Shown here: piece by piece, positions 55,801 to 64,000 of the stretch | Layout: every line of letters starts with the position of its first letter | Numbering within the stretch: the stretch's first letter is position 1 | Source of the DNA: Goleter apudmare HA4340-LM2 | GTDB lineage: Bacteria; Cyanobacteriota; Cyanobacteriia; Cyanobacteriales; Nostocaceae | DNA: 64,000 bases | Assembly (NCBI GenBank): GCA_019359495.1 | Contig: JAHHHF010000092.1 | Location: 40,542 to 104,541 of the forward strand | Direction: 5' to 3' | Translations under genes and position numbers: made by a program | Notes under the pieces: generated by a model | The model's input: only the letters and a program-made list of their open reading frames with translations | Databases searched by the model: none | What the model was told of the DNA's origin: nothing

Positions 55801-58032
55801 ATGAAAAATTGGTTAATATTGCAACTAGGTAAGTTTCCCAGAAACATCAACCACCACATCAAAAAAATATTCTATAACAGACATTTTCAACAGTCTCAAC
55901 AGAGAAAAATCTCTACATTTTTGCTCTGTCTCACAGTTGGACTAATTATTACTTCTATTAGCACAACAACACTTTGGACTGTCAATGGATCGCCGACAAA
56001 ATCTTATACAACATCTTGGATAGGTAACACTTTTGGTGGTGGAAAAAAGTGGGTACAAAACCATGTAGAGGCAATGTATGTAGCTGCTGATGGTACAGTC
56101 TATACCAATAGCGTTTGGGATGAAGCTAGTAGAGAAGCAGGGATATATAGAAATGGTCAACCTATTGGGATGCTGGAAGATTTACACGGTTGGAATCGTG
56201 GTGGTGGTCAGGCAGTAACTGCAAATAATAAATATATCTATATTGCCATGAGCCAGGGTGCTGTTGGCAAAGAGGATCAAAATTTCCCCCCAGATGGTAC
56301 AAGGTGGTATTGCATCAGACGGTATCACATGTCAGGGAAAACTGCACGGTTTCCAGGAGGGAAGGGCTGGGATAAAAGTATGTTAATTACCAGCACTAAA
56401 GGCGAAATAACTGGATTAGCAACTGCGGGTAATGAGTTGTATGCAAGTGATTTTGCTGCTAATAGGTTGCGGGTTTTTAATACGGAGACAATGAAGGAAA
56501 TACGCAGCTTTACAGTTGCTAATCCAGGGGCAATAACTATTGACAAAAGAGGGAATCTTTGGGTTATTCAAACTAAAAATGGTGGCAATCCTGCCAAGAT
56601 TGTCTCTTATTCCCCAGCCGGAAAGCAATTACCCCAACAAATTACCAAACTTGTAGAACCAACAGCGATCGCTATTGATCGTCAAGGTAGGCTGTTAGTT
56701 GCAGAAAATGGGCCGCGTCAGCAAGTTTTGATTTATCAAATCACAGGTAATCCAGTACAGGTTAGCACTTTTGGTAAACAAGGTGGGATTTACGCAGGTG
56801 TTCCCGGTGAAGTCCAAGATTTAAAATTTTATGGACTGACTGGCGTGGGTACAGACAGAGCAGGTAATATCTATGTCAATAGCAACGGTTTCAATAAGTC
56901 AGGCACAGATTTAAGAAAATTCTCGCCATCAGGAAAACTACTCTGGCGGTTATTGGGCTTATTTTTTGTCGATAATGCTGATGTTGATCCGAAGACAGAT
57001 GGTATTGATGTCTTCGCCAAGCAAGAACACTTTGTGATGAACTACAGTCAGCCTGCTGGTAAACAATGGACATATAAAAACTACACTTTACATCCTTTCA
57101 AATATCCTCAAGATCCACGTCTGCATACAGCCCCACATAGTAGCTTTGTCCGCCGCATCCAAGGTAAGCGCTTTTTGTACCTGACAAATATGTTTAGCAG
57201 CTTTGTGCAAATTTATCGTTTTGATGGGGCGAATCGTGACAAAATAGCCATTCCATCGGGGATGTTTGTGGGTACAAGTGACAAAGGAGGAAAAGCGATC
57301 GCTGATAGTGGTAATTGGCCTCCCCAACAGCCAGATAAAGGTGAATGGATTTGGCGCGATCGCAATGGTAACGGTACGTTTGAGAAAGATGAGTACGATC
57401 GCCACGAAGATTATCCCTACATCGGGGGATGGTGGGTAGATAGCAAAGGCGATGTCTGGCGAACCTTGCGGACTCAAGATGGTATCCGTCGCTATCCCAT
57501 GCAAGGACTAGACAAACATGGAAACCCCATGTACAGCTATAGTTCCATGCAAAAGCAACAGACTCCCAGCGTGTTTACCGATTTGCGGCGGATTGAATAT
57601 TTCCCGGAAACCGATACGATGTATTTATCAGGTTTTACTAAAGCGCATCCAGCGATCGGTGATGATACAGGCGTTGTAGGATCTGAAATTATCCGCTTTG
57701 ATAATTGGAGTCGAGGAAATAGAACTCCCCGTTGGCGGACTGTGATTCCTTATGACACCGTTGGTAAGCGGGAAGTATCTACTGCTTCCATGAGTGTGGC
57801 TGGTGACTATGTATTTGCTGTGACATTTAAAACGGCTGAAGTATATGTATATAATGCCGCAACAGGTAAACAAGTGAAAAAATTTAAACCCGGCCCAGAA
57901 GTTGCAGGTGAAAGTGGCTGGATTGATATACCCCACGGTATCCGCACTTTTCGCCGTTCCAATGGTGAGTATTTAGTATTTGTGGAAGAAGATTGGAAAG
58001 GAAAGGTAATTATCTATCGGTTTAAAGGATAA
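55801..58032 (+). CDS. Exported beta-propeller (NHL-like) protein with an EF-hand loop
   Basis: A 743-residue protein. A signal anchor (residues about 41-63, STFLLCLTVGLIITSIST) with a basic N-terminus would place it outside the cytoplasmic membrane. The rest shows repeated propeller-like blades, such as NRLRVFNTETMKEIRSF, AITIDKRGNLWVIQT and AIAIDRQGRLLVAENG. The loop DRNGNGTFEKDE from about residue 519 has the EF-hand spacing (Asp, Asn, Asn, Thr, Glu, Glu), so calcium binding is plausible. I do not recognise a named enzyme family. It could be a glycan-binding or lyase-like protein of the sheath. It ends before a strong terminator. Confidence 0.75.
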   Translation: MKNWLILQLGKFPRNINHHIKKIFYNRHFQQSQQRKISTFLLCLTVGLIITSISTTTLWTVNGSPTKSYTTSWIGNTFGGGKKWVQNHVEAMYVAADGTVYTNSVWDEASREAGIYRNGQPIGMLEDLHGWNRGGGQAVTANNKYIYIAMSQGAVGKEDQNFPPDGTRWYCIRRYHMSGKTARFPGGKGWDKSMLITSTKGEITGLATAGNELYASDFAANRLRVFNTETMKEIRSFTVANPGAITIDKRGNLWVIQTKNGGNPAKIVSYSPAGKQLPQQITKLVEPTAIAIDRQGRLLVAENGPRQQVLIYQITGNPVQVSTFGKQGGIYAGVPGEVQDLKFYGLTGVGTDRAGNIYVNSNGFNKSGTDLRKFSPSGKLLWRLLGLFFVDNADVDPKTDGIDVFAKQEHFVMNYSQPAGKQWTYKNYTLHPFKYPQDPRLHTAPHSSFVRRIQGKRFLYLTNMFSSFVQIYRFDGANRDKIAIPSGMFVGTSDKGGKAIADSGNWPPQQPDKGEWIWRDRNGNGTFEKDEYDRHEDYPYIGGWWVDSKGDVWRTLRTQDGIRRYPMQGLDKHGNPMYSYSSMQKQQTPSVFTDLRRIEYFPETDTMYLSGFTKAHPAIGDDTGVVGSEIIRFDNWSRGNRTPRWRTVIPYDTVGKREVSTASMSVAGDYVFAVTFKTAEVYVYNAATGKQVKKFKPGPEVAGESGWIDIPHGIRTFRRSNGEYLVFVEEDWKGKVIIYRFKG

Positions 58033-58116
58033 TTAATTTCCAAATTTTTATTTCAGACCCAATTTCCTACTTATTGAAAAAGTTGGGGATATAAGTCTGA
58101 GAATTTGATTAATATT

Positions 58117-58145
58117 ATCCCCTAATTTAAATTAGGGGATTTTTA
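58117..58145 (+). terminator. Rho-independent terminator after the propeller gene
   Basis: A perfect 24-base palindrome at 58117-58140 (ATCCCCTAATTT with its inverse) is followed by TTTTTATTT. It lies about 85 bases after the stop and is also symmetric enough to work in both directions. Confidence 0.85.
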
Positions 58146-58516
58146 TTTAGTAATAATACCAATTTAAAAAAAGAATGCAACAGATGGGTAGGGAACATTG
58201 TTGTGTTCTTATGATTATGTGTCGCCAACATTATTTGAACTGTTATAATTATCTAATTTTGTAATTATGTCCTATGTTTATCAAATATTTACATTAAAAA
58301 AATACCTTTATACAAAAAACACAACTATTGTTTTTTAGATGTTTATGATCATAGTTATTTCCGTAAAAAAATACTGTATACCAAGATATGTAATATTCAT
58401 AAAAATAATATATTTTCCTAAAAAACATCTAATATCTCTTTAAAAGAGATATGAAAACACAGAATAATATAGCAATAGAGTATGGCGCTTAAATTTGAAA
58501 AATAAAACAGGTAATT
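58146..58516. promoter_or_regulatory. AT-rich upstream region of the PIG-L gene
   Basis: About 370 bases of very AT-rich sequence after a terminator and before the PIG-L gene, so it should hold that gene's promoter. TAAAAGAGATATGAAAA-like tracts near 58440 are noted, but no specific site is assigned. Confidence 0.35.
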
Positions 58517-59302
58517 ATGTCCATAAAAAAATATTTACAATCGTTACAAAAATTACTACCTAATACCTTGCTTGAACAGATACAATATCTGCACTCTAGC
58601 TTGCTATTACGGTGGATTTTGAGTAGCAAAAGTCAGCCAGTAGCATTTAGTCAGAAATCAGCAATGGTGTTTTCTCCGCATCAAGATGATGAAACATTTG
58701 GCTGTGGTGGACTGATTGCGCTGAAACGAGAATATGGCATACCAGTAGTAGTAATTTTTCTCACAGATGGAGGGAGCACAGGTCATACAGAGCCAAATTC
58801 TCAAAACCAAATTATTCAAATCCGGAAACAAGAAGCCTTGACAGCATTGGGAATTCTAGGAGTTCCATCGTCAGCAATTCACTTTTTAGAAAAACCGGAT
58901 GGCACTTTGCTTAATTTAAAAAATCAAGAACGTCAACAGACAATTACACGAATAGCTGAATTACTCCAAAAATATCAACCAGAGGAAGTTTATGTACCTC
59001 ATCATAAAGATTGCCATAGAGACCATGAGGCGACATACGAATTAGTCAAGGAAGCAATACCCCAAGCAAAAATAACAGTAGAACTCATACAATATCCCAT
59101 TTGGCTATTTTGGAGAGCACCCCTATTTATTATGCTTAAGTTGCAGGATATTGCAGCAGTTTATCATTTGTCAATAGCACCAGTCCAAGACAAAAAACAT
59201 CGAGCTATATCCTCATATTGTTCTCAAATTCAGAGTTTACCTAGTGGCTTTATCCAGCGATTTTTAGGGTCTACGGAAATATTTTTTAAGTCTGAATCTT
59301 AG
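58517..59302 (+). CDS. PIG-L family N-acetyl-sugar deacetylase
   Basis: Zinc-dependent deacetylase of 261 residues. The metal motif is SPHQDDE at residues 53-59 (His55, Asp58), with Gln where the family often has Pro. The third ligand is in HHKDCHRDHEATYELV near residue 171-176. FLTDGGSTGHT near residue 91 is the substrate loop. It would remove an N-acetyl group from a GlcNAc-containing intermediate, giving a free amine in the glycan. The next gene is a GT4 50 bases later on the same strand, in keeping with a shared pathway. The N-terminus is not a signal peptide. Confidence 0.9.
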   Translation: MSIKKYLQSLQKLLPNTLLEQIQYLHSSLLLRWILSSKSQPVAFSQKSAMVFSPHQDDETFGCGGLIALKREYGIPVVVIFLTDGGSTGHTEPNSQNQIIQIRKQEALTALGILGVPSSAIHFLEKPDGTLLNLKNQERQQTITRIAELLQKYQPEEVYVPHHKDCHRDHEATYELVKEAIPQAKITVELIQYPIWLFWRAPLFIMLKLQDIAAVYHLSIAPVQDKKHRAISSYCSQIQSLPSGFIQRFLGSTEIFFKSES

Positions 59303-59351
59303 TTGTGAAATTATCAATTGTCTACAAGTGCTGTCTGAGGATAAAATTTAA

Positions 59352-60461
59352 ATGCGTATATTACATCTGACCAATCATGTACAACAAATCGGTAATGGTA
59401 TTGTGAATGTAGCCGTAGACTTGGCTTGTTTGCAAGCCCAAAATGGTCATGATGTAGCTATAGCATCATCTGGGGGAGAATACGAAGCTTTATTAACAAA
59501 TCATGGCGTCCGACACTTGCAATTAGATCAATCGCGGACACCGCTAAATATGATCAAAGCTGCTTGGCGCTATCGAGAAATTGTCCAGGAGTTTCAGCCC
59601 GATATTGTCCATGCACACATGATGACTGGAGTTGTACTAGCAGGGATGCTGAGAAACGGCGGTGAATACAGTTTGGTGTCTACGTTACACAATGAGTTTC
59701 AACGTAGCGCTGTATTGATGGGGTTAGCAGAACGGGTGATTGCAGTTAGTAACGCAGTTGCTGATTCAATGGTACGCCGTGGTATACCTCAGCATAAATT
59801 GCGAGTAGTTACCAATGGTACATTAGGTAGTCCGCGACATCGCCATATTCAAGATTACCAACCATTACCTTTGCAACACCCAGCGATCGCTACTGTAGCA
59901 GGTATGTATACCCGCAAAGGGATTATAGAGTTAATTGAAGCATTTGGAAAAATTGCTGATACTTTTCCCCAAGCACATTTATATTTAGTCGGAGATGGCC
60001 CTGATCGGGAAATGTTCACAGCCTTGGTGCAAAGTACACCTTTAGCAAATCGCATTCATTTTGCAGGCTTTCAGCCAGAACCACAACGTTACATGTTAGC
60101 AACTGATGTTTTCGTCCTGGCTTCACACTGCGAATCTTTCGGTTTGGTATTAACAGAGGCGCGAGAAGCAGGTTGTGCGATTATTGCTAGCGATGTAGAT
60201 GGTATCCCAGAAACCTTGGATCATGGACATGCAGGTTTGTTAGTACCACCTAAAAATAGTCAAGCCTTGGCAGATGCTCTAGTACAATTACTCAGTGACC
60301 CTATACATCTGCAAAAGTGGAAGTACTTAGCCAAACAAAACTTAGAACGGTTTAGCGCCATGCGGGTTCATGAGGAAACAATGGCTGTGTACTCTGAATT
60401 GGTTAAGGACTATGGTTTACCTAAGATAGTTAGAAAAGAAGAATTGTTGGTGAGTAAATAA
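59352..60461 (+). CDS. Glycosyltransferase family 4
   Basis: A 369-residue GT-B enzyme. ILHLTNHVQQIGNGIVNV at residues 3-20 starts the fold, and IQPDIVHAHMMTG-like text follows at about 83. TVAGMYTRKGIIELIEAF and SHCESFGLVLTEAREAGCAII carry the donor-site motifs with their glutamates. It follows the PIG-L gene by 49 bases, the classic arrangement in which the deacetylase acts on the product of a GT4. A MITE-like element begins six bases after its stop, so the operon probably ends here. Confidence 0.9.
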   Translation: MRILHLTNHVQQIGNGIVNVAVDLACLQAQNGHDVAIASSGGEYEALLTNHGVRHLQLDQSRTPLNMIKAAWRYREIVQEFQPDIVHAHMMTGVVLAGMLRNGGEYSLVSTLHNEFQRSAVLMGLAERVIAVSNAVADSMVRRGIPQHKLRVVTNGTLGSPRHRHIQDYQPLPLQHPAIATVAGMYTRKGIIELIEAFGKIADTFPQAHLYLVGDGPDREMFTALVQSTPLANRIHFAGFQPEPQRYMLATDVFVLASHCESFGLVLTEAREAGCAIIASDVDGIPETLDHGHAGLLVPPKNSQALADALVQLLSDPIHLQKWKYLAKQNLERFSAMRVHEETMAVYSELVKDYGLPKIVRKEELLVSK

Positions 60462-60466
60462 GTAGC

Positions 60467-60601
60467 TAGTGGACTGACAAGCCTAAAATGATCCAAAAAA
60501 TCTTCTTGTGGTGCGGGCATCTTGCCCGCTAATTAGTACGGGCAAGATGCCCGTACTACAAAAGATTGCTAATACACAAAATTAGCTTAGACACGCCACT
60601 A
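60467..60601. mobile_element. MITE-like element (second copy of the 37707 family)
   Basis: TAGTGGACTGACAAGCCTAA at the left end and CTTAGACACGCCACTA at the right end are inverted relatives of each other and match the ends of the 37707-38173 element. It is 135 bp long and lacks the 101-bp array. Its inner hairpin (60536-60557) has the loop AAGAT where the other copy has ATCTT, that is, the hairpin is flipped. Confidence 0.75.
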
Positions 60602-60784
60602 GGCCAAAATAAACCCCTCATGAAAGTCAGGAATGGGGCAAAAAATAGTTGCAATTAATTATGCCCAATTATTTAGTAGCCACACCTGCAACACTTTTAC
60701 ACAGTTCGGATGCGACACTTACGCTAGGATATCCCCTAATTGCTTTTGTGCAATTTGATGTGGGGAGTAAGGTCAAAAACAAAG

Positions 60785-61900
60785 ATGATAAGAAATATTA
60801 AAACGCAGGGTACGGATAATCTTGTTACCATTGCCGAACAATTTATGCTACAAGGGAAGATCACAGATATTAAAGCGTTTGGTAATGGCAATATTAATGA
60901 TACGTTTCTCGTGACTCTAGATTCCTTAACAGACAAGCATTTTATCCTGCAACGCATTAATACCCAGGTGTTTCGTCAGCCGCAACTAGTGATGCAAAAC
61001 ATGCGTATTTACACTGAGCATGTTCATAAACGGCTACAAAATGCCCCGCTCAACCGTCGTTGGGAAGTACCCCGCGTCATCTCAACTCAGGATGCTCAAG
61101 ATTGCTCGATAGATGAAGTCGGCTCTTTCTGGCGTGCTATCAGCTTTATTGAAGACTCCCAGTCATTGGAGACTCTGAGCCGCTCATACGCTGCTGAAGT
61201 TGGCTATGCTTTGGGTACATTCCATAATTTGATCAGCGACTTACCCCCAGAAAAACTGGCTGACACCTTGGAAGGGTTCCACATTACGCCACGCTACTTG
61301 CAACATTACAACGAAGTGCTGGCAAAAACTAGTGTGAAAACATCTCCTGAAATTAATTATTGTTGGCAATTTGTCAGCGATCGCCAAACCTTTGCACATA
61401 TCCTAGAAAATGCCAAAGCTAAAGGCCTGTTACCTCTGAGATTAATACACGGCGACCCCAAAATCAATAACGTCATGTTTGATGTGACTACCCAGCAAGC
61501 TGTGAGCGTTATCGATCTGGATACTGTTAAACCAGGCCTGGTACATTATGATATTGGCGACTGTCTGCGTTCTGGTTGCAATCCTGCGGGAGAAGAAACG
61601 CAGCAGTGGGAAAGTGTTTACTTTGAGCCTGAACTTTGTCAGGGTATACTGCAAGGCTATCTCTCTGTAGCCAAAGCCTTTCTTACCGAGAATGATTATA
61701 TCTATATATATGATGCCATCCGTCTGATTGCCTTTGAGTTGGGATTACGATTTTTTGCTGATTATTTAGCTGGGAATATTTATTTTAAAATCAAGTATCC
61801 AGAACACAACTTAGCAAGGGCACTTGTGCAATTTAAACTCACCGAGAGCATTGAATCTCAAGAAACAACCATTCGCGCCATCATAGAAGAAATGCAGTAA
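60785..61900 (+). CDS. APH-family sugar kinase (N-acetylhexosamine 1-kinase-like)
   Basis: Aminoglycoside-phosphotransferase-fold kinase of 371 residues. FGNGNINDTFLV near residue 39 is the N-lobe loop, and LIHGDPKINNVMFDV with the later VIDLDTVKPGLVHYDIGD forms the catalytic HGDxxxxN and metal-binding DxD region. The arrangement matches N-acetylhexosamine 1-kinase (NahK) and related kinases that make sugar-1-phosphates for nucleotide-sugar synthesis. The frame is open from a TTG at 60740, but I chose the ATG at 60785 as a start with a proper family-like N-terminus. A MITE separates it from the GT4 gene, so it may have its own promoter. Confidence 0.82.
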   Translation: MIRNIKTQGTDNLVTIAEQFMLQGKITDIKAFGNGNINDTFLVTLDSLTDKHFILQRINTQVFRQPQLVMQNMRIYTEHVHKRLQNAPLNRRWEVPRVISTQDAQDCSIDEVGSFWRAISFIEDSQSLETLSRSYAAEVGYALGTFHNLISDLPPEKLADTLEGFHITPRYLQHYNEVLAKTSVKTSPEINYCWQFVSDRQTFAHILENAKAKGLLPLRLIHGDPKINNVMFDVTTQQAVSVIDLDTVKPGLVHYDIGDCLRSGCNPAGEETQQWESVYFEPELCQGILQGYLSVAKAFLTENDYIYIYDAIRLIAFELGLRFFADYLAGNIYFKIKYPEHNLARALVQFKLTESIESQETTIRAIIEEMQ

Positions 61901-62057
61901 ACATTATGGGACTGTTAGCTAGTAAAGTAACGCTAAATCCCAGCAGAGTCACACAAGAGATTAAAACTTTCATATTCCAGAATGTATAGCTACTTAATTT
62001 AACTGCAAAAAACCAAAACTCAGACACTTTTGAACATAATTAACCCCGAAAAAGTTT

Positions 62058-62960
62058 ATGCACACCGACCAAGACAATGAAAATCCGATTCAAGAAGTGA
62101 TAGAATCCGCTCTGGCAGAACGAAAAGCTAAAAAAAAGGGAACGAACAAAGTAAAAAAACACACGACTGAAGGTGAAGGAAGTTCTAAACTATCCCGCCG
62201 TCTCTACGAAAAAAAAATAGCCAAGCTGCAACTAGAACTGGTAAAAATGCAGTATTGGGTGAAGTTTACAGGTGCGCGCATCGTGATTGTTTTTGAAGGA
62301 CGGGATGCCGCAGGTAAGGGGGGTACAATTAAACGGATTGCGGAGCCTTTGAACCCCCGTGGTTGTAGGATAGTTGCTTTAAGCACACCCAGCGATCGCG
62401 AAAAAACCCAATGGTACTTTCAACGCTACATAGCTCATCTACCAGCTGCGGGTGAAATTGTTTTGTTTGACCGCAGCTGGTATAACCGTGCTGGGGTAGA
62501 ACATGTGATGGGCTTTTGCACAGAAGAACAGTACAAGCATTTCCTGCAAGATTGTCCAGAATTTGAACGGATGTTAGTGCGTGAGGGCATCATTCTCCTG
62601 AAATATTGGTTTTCTGTCAGCGATGATGAGCAAGAACGGCGCTTTCAATCCCGAACCACTGATCCAGCACGGCGGTGGAAACTGAGTCCGATGGATCTGG
62701 AATCACGCGATCGCTGGGTGGAATACTCTAAGGCTAAGGATGTTATGTTCGCTCACACTAATATTCCTGAAGCACCTTGGTTCACGGTTGAAGCCGACGA
62801 TAAAAAACGTGCTCGCCTGAATTGTACTTACCACATCCTCAGCAAGATTCCTTACGTGGATACGACCCCTGAAGCCCTAGAACTTCCCCCTAGAAAGCCT
62901 GCTGATAACTATGTCAGACCCCCCCGCAATGAGCAGTTCTTTGTACCACAGACTTATTGA
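62058..62960 (+). CDS. Polyphosphate kinase 2 (PPK2)
   Basis: Kinase that uses polyphosphate to phosphorylate nucleotides. The Walker A loop EGRDAAGKGGTIKRI is at residues 80-94, and FDRSWYNRAGVEHVM near residue 143 is Walker B. RTTDPARRWKLSPMDLESRDRW near residue 200 is the lid region. The 300 residues and single P-loop domain fit class I PPK2, which favours ADP or GDP. The N-terminal 50 residues are Lys-rich and not conserved. It is followed by a hairpin shared with the convergent psb34 gene. Confidence 0.94.
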   Translation: MHTDQDNENPIQEVIESALAERKAKKKGTNKVKKHTTEGEGSSKLSRRLYEKKIAKLQLELVKMQYWVKFTGARIVIVFEGRDAAGKGGTIKRIAEPLNPRGCRIVALSTPSDREKTQWYFQRYIAHLPAAGEIVLFDRSWYNRAGVEHVMGFCTEEQYKHFLQDCPEFERMLVREGIILLKYWFSVSDDEQERRFQSRTTDPARRWKLSPMDLESRDRWVEYSKAKDVMFAHTNIPEAPWFTVEADDKKRARLNCTYHILSKIPYVDTTPEALELPPRKPADNYVRPPRNEQFFVPQTY

Positions 62961-63014
62961 TTTCACAGGCTGAATTGAGCAATGGCGATCGCCAGGGCGT
63001 GAACACTGAGCAAT

Positions 63015-63041
63015 AAAAAGCCCCGGTGTTCAGCACCGAGG
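63015..63041 (-). terminator. Terminator of psb34 (may serve both strands)
   Basis: CCCCGGTG (63021-63028) with the inverted CACCGAGG side at 63034-63041 forms a stem around TTCAG-like loop bases. On the minus strand it is followed by TTTTT (63015-63019). It lies 60 bases from the psb34 stop and 55 bases past the PPK2 stop. Confidence 0.7.
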
Positions 63042-63100
63042 TGATAGGGAGAATTACAAATGACAATGAGGTTGTAGGGATACCGCGAACTCTAAAAATC

Positions 63101-63271
63101 TTAACTAACGCCCAAAGCCACTAAGACTACAGTCGTGACGATTAATGTAGCGATCGCACCTTGAAACTTGTAACGATTTTGCTGTTCTTGGTTAGGATAT
63201 TCAGCGTAGTAAATTTGGGGTTCAGTGGCGTAGTTATTCAGAATGCCGCTTTCGTTAGTGGTAGTATACAT
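63101..63271 (-). CDS. psb34: Photosystem II assembly-associated protein Psb34 (Ssl1498 family)
   Basis: A 56-residue protein, ATG at 63269-63271 and TAA at 63101-63103. It begins MYTTTNESGILNNYATEPQI and ends with one membrane helix, AIATLIVTTVVLVALGVS. The pattern NNYAxEPQxYxAEYPNxEQQxRY is the Ssl1498 signature that I recognise. The Synechocystis protein is small, has one helix related in style to high-light-inducible proteins, and was found in photosystem II assembly intermediates. The gene is short and easy to miss. It has its own terminator and about 140 bases of upstream sequence before the DOMON-like gene. Confidence 0.88.
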   Translation of the reverse strand: MYTTTNESGILNNYATEPQIYYAEYPNQEQQNRYKFQGAIATLIVTTVVLVALGVS

Positions 63272-63410
63272 AGTTGTTTCTTGGATTTGTTACTTTATGT
63301 AAACTAATTTAGCAATATTGTTACAAATGGTCAATGGAACTTGACTTTAAATGATTTATAGTATCTATAAACGAAACTTATTAGGAAAATATGAGTACAG
63401 ATAATTAACA

Positions 63411-63914
63411 ATGAACCAAAAATTTTCTCTGCAACCATTCCCCTCAGATCAATCATTGAGTGGTTACCAGATCACAGGCGATATCACCCGCAAGAGAAAT
63501 CACCTCAACATCTCTTATATCCTTGTGGGGAACCTCACAGCAATTGCCATTCCTGCACCATCAGACACACCAACCCGCAAACATGAACTGTGGATGGATA
63601 CCTGTTTTGAATTCTTTTTGGGTGTGAAAAATTCGGCTCGATATTGGGAATTTAATCTATCTCCCACCAGAGACTGGAATGTCTACCGCTTTAATGGGTA
63701 TCGCCAAGGAATGCAACTAGAAACAGCTGTGACGACACTACCATTCAAGGTCCAAGGTTTATCTGACAGTTTAGCGATCGCCTTAGAGATTAACTTAGAT
63801 CCAATTGTGCCCATAAAACAAGCCCTAGAAGTTGCCATTACCACCGTCATTAAACATAAAGATGGTAAGGTTACTTATTGGACTTTGGACAAAAAGAAAA
63901 TAGTTCGCGAGTGA
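63411..63914 (+). CDS. DOMON-like domain protein
   Basis: A 167-residue soluble beta-rich protein. The middle section TRKHELWMDTCFEFFLGVKNSARYWEFNLSP matches the carbohydrate- or cofactor-binding DOMON-like (CBM9-like) fold: a Trp near residue 62, a Cys and Glu-Phe-Phe pair, and WEFN ahead of the closing strands. There is no signal peptide. The known members in cyanobacteria have no proven ligand. The ATG at 63411 is 140 bases from psb34, divergent. Its stop codon lies inside a perfect hairpin. Confidence 0.75.
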   Translation: MNQKFSLQPFPSDQSLSGYQITGDITRKRNHLNISYILVGNLTAIAIPAPSDTPTRKHELWMDTCFEFFLGVKNSARYWEFNLSPTRDWNVYRFNGYRQGMQLETAVTTLPFKVQGLSDSLAIALEINLDPIVPIKQALEVAITTVIKHKDGKVTYWTLDKKKIVRE

Positions 63915-63924
63915 GACTCGCGAA
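63904..63924. repeat. Perfect 9-bp hairpin over the DOMON-like stop codon
   Basis: TTCGCGAGT (63904-63912) pairs with 63916-63924 around GAG. The TGA stop of the DOMON-like gene (63912-63914) sits at the loop. No T-run follows, but AATAAATGAATG does. It may be a palindromic repeat or help stop transcription between converging genes. Confidence 0.6.
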
Positions 63925-64000
63925 TAAATGAATGATTAATCCTGTTTATAGTGACGAGCAGAAAAAAGCATAGCCACCAGAGACCCAACAAATAGTAATA

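Noticed and set aside
63936..64000. Possible 3' end of a minus-strand gene at the right edge
   Set aside because: About 20 codons are open before TAA, but two other frames look equally plausible and no family motif is visible.

Overview
The window is chromosomal DNA of a filamentous, probably heterocyst-forming cyanobacterium (Nostocales: Nostoc, Anabaena or a relative). Three things point there. There are many GCGATCGC (HIP1) octamers. There are short heptamer repeats of the TCATTNG type between genes. The gene set is photosynthetic: the NDH-1 ferredoxin-binding subunit NdhS, a CpcT/CpeT-type bilin lyase, Thf1/Psb29, ferredoxin-thioredoxin reductase variable chain, Psb34 and oxygen-dependent HemF. 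I saw no tRNA, rRNA, CRISPR array, complete insertion sequence or phage gene.

The left half (1-34 kb) is housekeeping sequence of mixed orientation. It starts with a UDP-glucuronate decarboxylase cut by the window edge and a CPA2 antiporter. NdhS, RodA and Mrp follow, then HemF, a STAS protein, a bilin lyase and Thf1. Next come an ExbB/ExbD pair, a sugar nucleotidyltransferase facing a 1068-residue phosphorylase-kinase-like glucanase-fold protein, and an SPFH/NfeD pair. The rest is a zinc-ribbon PP2C phosphatase, FtrV, a YdcF protein, a kinase-AAA fusion, ribosomal protein L25 with PurA, a hybrid histidine kinase and an adenosine-deaminase-family enzyme.

The stretch from 34.4 to 61.9 kb is a large surface-glycan region. 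It has ten glycosyltransferases of the GT2 and GT4 types, a GT87-like membrane transferase, a Wzx-type flippase, an ABC exporter half and an FAD oxidoreductase paired with a membrane GT2. It also has an FkbM methyltransferase, an SDR epimerase, a degenerate HD-like protein, an exported beta-propeller protein with an EF-hand loop, a PIG-L deacetylase and a NahK-like sugar kinase. Wza, Wzb and Wzc homologues were not seen, so export must be completed by genes elsewhere.

This glycan region is visibly rearranged. A block from around 34.2-36.7 kb recurs as a collapsed scar at 43.7-44.0 kb. Two N-terminal stubs of a flippase gene and one stub of a GT87-like gene survive. Several small palindromic, MITE-like elements lie at or near the breakpoints, one of them carrying a 101-bp tandem array. 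The right edge (62-64 kb) holds a polyphosphate kinase 2, the small Psb34 gene and a DOMON-like protein. Other items worth checking are a two-hairpin RNA candidate near 40.6 kb, an ABC subunit with an Asp in place of the catalytic Glu, and the phosphorylase-kinase-like protein.
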